From Anarhynchus alexandrinus (taxonomy: Eukaryota > Chordata > Aves > Charadriiformes > Charadriidae): a stretch of 64,000 bases of DNA. Where the stretch lies: contig VUYV01000081.1 in assembly GCA_008711295.1 (NCBI GenBank), forward strand, positions 3,221,607 through 3,285,606, written 5' to 3'. Position numbers and translations under genes: made by a program. Of the stretch, positions 62,935 to 64,000 are shown one piece after another (within the stretch, counting starts at the first letter, position 1; each line of letters starts with the position of its first letter). Below the pieces are notes generated by a model. The model made no database searches. It was not told the DNA's origin and was given only the letters and a program-made list of their open reading frames with translations.

Positions 62935-63500
62935 TTTATTGTCTACCTTTGTGATACTCCTTCCCCGTTCCCCAATTTAAAAATAAAAATTTCAAAAAAA
63001 GAAAGAAAAACCTCACTTAGAAAGGAAATCCATTCCAGAAGTCAGCAGCACGACTTTAACCGCTCTGGCTCGGTCAGGAGCTCTGGTAAGCCCCACCTTG
63101 GCCGATCGGATCGCGAGTCGTGTGTGTGTAGCAGAAGATGACAAAAATACAAACTGCAGTGAAACTACAGTCACTCCAACAAAGAAAGTCTGTGCAAGGC
63201 CCAGTGCAGCAGTTATATCCATATTAACAAGTTCTTTAAGAGCTCTGCTGAAGCATAGGACTTGATAGGAAATATCATTTCCAAGTAATTTATATCTACA
63301 TGAGGGACATCCACTTGTCTCTGGCAGCTCTTTTTTTATTTCTTTTGGTCTGCAAAGTATTTTAAAATATGCCGAACTCACTAAACCTAGACAACCCACT
63401 GAAGCCACCAGCAGCGGCCACGTGCTTAAAGCAGGGTCCGTGTTCCAAGTACTTTGCTGAACTGGGAACTTAACTCCCAACCAGCAAACATTTGAAGCTG
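62935..63500 (-). other. Possible alternative AKT3 terminal exon or unassigned minus-strand ORF
   Basis: In the last AKT3 intron a minus-strand frame runs open to a stop at 63013-63015, about 160 codons. It has no early ATG, and a stop lies directly before 63510, so it looks like exon rather than a complete gene. A T10 tract and an acaaacag-like acceptor (AG at 63502-63501) precede it. From 63500 the frame matches the phase left by the AKT3 donor at 63761, so splicing would give PPEK-SASNVCW. AATAAA lies at 62935-62940, after the stop. The translation has two hydrophobic stretches (around WPLLVASVGCLGLVSS and AALGLAQTFFVGVTVVSL) and a CPSC motif. I do not recognise the protein. A frame of this length can occur by chance. 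Confidence 0.25.
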
Positions 63501-63760
63501 CTGTTTTCACTTATTTCGAGAGGCAAAAAAAAAACCCAACCAAAAATGCAACCCAGAGCGAGCTAATATTCTAAGTTTTTTAATTACTCCTTCTTTAAAA
63601 GAACGCTGTCATTGAGAGTTTCTCTTACACACTTCCATACGAAGACTTTTACTAATAACAGTGAGAACAGCTCTTCCGTTCAAACAGAAAAACCCTTACA
63701 AAGTGCTTTATTATAAAACTATTATTTTTAATTTATGCTTATGCATAAATTCCGACTTAC

Positions 63761-63863
63761 ATTTTTCAGGCGGCGTTATCGTAATAGTCTGAGCTGTAAA
63801 TTCTTCATCAAAATACCTGGTGTCTGTCTCAGATGTCACTTGAGGTTTAAAAGGAGGTACAAG
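63761..63863 (-). CDS. AKT3: AKT3 penultimate coding exon (hydrophobic-tail linker)
   Basis: Coding exon of AKT3 (protein kinase B gamma), the PH-domain kinase of the PI3K/mTOR pathway. Read on the minus strand it follows a tcccctttcag acceptor, starts LVPPFKPQVTSETDTRYFDE and continues FTAQTITITPPEK. The final T is split across the donor GTAAGTC. Length is 103 nt, 34 codons plus one base, the size usual for this exon in the AKT family. The sequence covers the end of the AGC-kinase C-terminal extension, between the kinase domain and the hydrophobic motif. The TPPEK turn-motif region is intact. The split T joins the AT at 60725 to make the Tyr of the next exon. Confidence 0.97.
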
Positions 63864-64000
63864 CTGAAAGGGACCAAGAAACAAAATGACATTACTACAC
63901 CCGAAACCAGACAGATTACTACTAGGAAAACACATCAGTTCTTCTTTTTCCCTACACCCCAGACCAAACCTCCCAGTAGGTCTGCGGAGAGTCAGTCCCT
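63864..64000 (-). other. AKT3: AKT3 intron (3' end)
   Basis: Intronic sequence upstream of the 103-nt AKT3 exon, with its pyrimidine-rich acceptor tract at 63864-63885. The next exon lies beyond the window. Confidence 0.9.

Larger units (their letters stand above)
60726..63760 (-). other. AKT3: AKT3 last intron
   Basis: A 3035-bp intron between two confident AKT3 exons (donor GTAAGTC, acceptor CCATGCAG). It contains the 75-bp tandem duplication, a CR1 copy at 62523 and the open frame at 63013-63500. Otherwise AT-rich. Confidence 0.92.

Noticed and set aside
1..64000. CRISPR arrays, operons, phage or defence systems, tRNA or rRNA genes, endogenous retroviruses
   Set aside because: No regularly spaced repeats, no tRNA-like cloverleaf boxes, no LTR pairs or retroviral genes were seen. 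The sequence is avian nuclear DNA with vertebrate introns.

Overview
The window is nuclear DNA from a bird, most likely a neognath. The evidence is at least eleven 5'-truncated CR1 LINE copies ending in the avian (ATTCTATG)n 3' tail, low gene density with very long introns, and exons whose translations match conserved vertebrate proteins. There is no sign of bacterial, phage or organellar sequence. One N lies in a homopolymer at 8524.

Two genes converge tail to tail. On the + strand are the last exons of SDCCAG8, a centrosome and cilium-base coiled-coil protein: 1301-1409, 8067-8198, 45848-45974 and a proposed terminal exon from 54004 with stop at 54058-54060 and AATAAA at 54211. The intron between the second and third of these is about 37.6 kb and contains most of the window. 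On the - strand are the last two coding exons of AKT3, a serine/threonine kinase: 63863-63761, then 60725-60640 with the stop. A presumed long 3'UTR runs leftward to about 56.1 kb. This convergent SDCCAG8/AKT3 order is also the human 1q43-q44 arrangement.

Layout: 1-8.2 kb, SDCCAG8 exons and introns with few recognisable repeats. 8.2-45.8 kb, the giant intron. It holds an old decayed CR1-like LINE (about 14.8-15.9 kb), several younger CR1 copies, a long imperfect palindrome (19354-19473), a minus-strand protein-like relic (20.3-20.8 kb), short tandem repeats and an intronic CpG-rich island with an RFX-type X-box (about 39.7-40.2 kb). 45.8-54.2 kb, the last two SDCCAG8 exons, three more CR1 copies and a strong CpG-rich patch just before the terminal exon. 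54.2-56.1 kb, the gap between the genes. 56.1-60.6 kb, the presumed AKT3 3'UTR. 60.7-64 kb, the end of AKT3, whose last intron holds a 75-bp tandem duplication, a CR1 copy and an open reading frame that could be an alternative AKT3 terminal exon.

I found no previously undescribed multi-gene system. The observations most worth checking are the possible alternative AKT3 C-terminus, the intronic island with the X-box, the palindrome, and the lineage-specific SDCCAG8 C-terminus.
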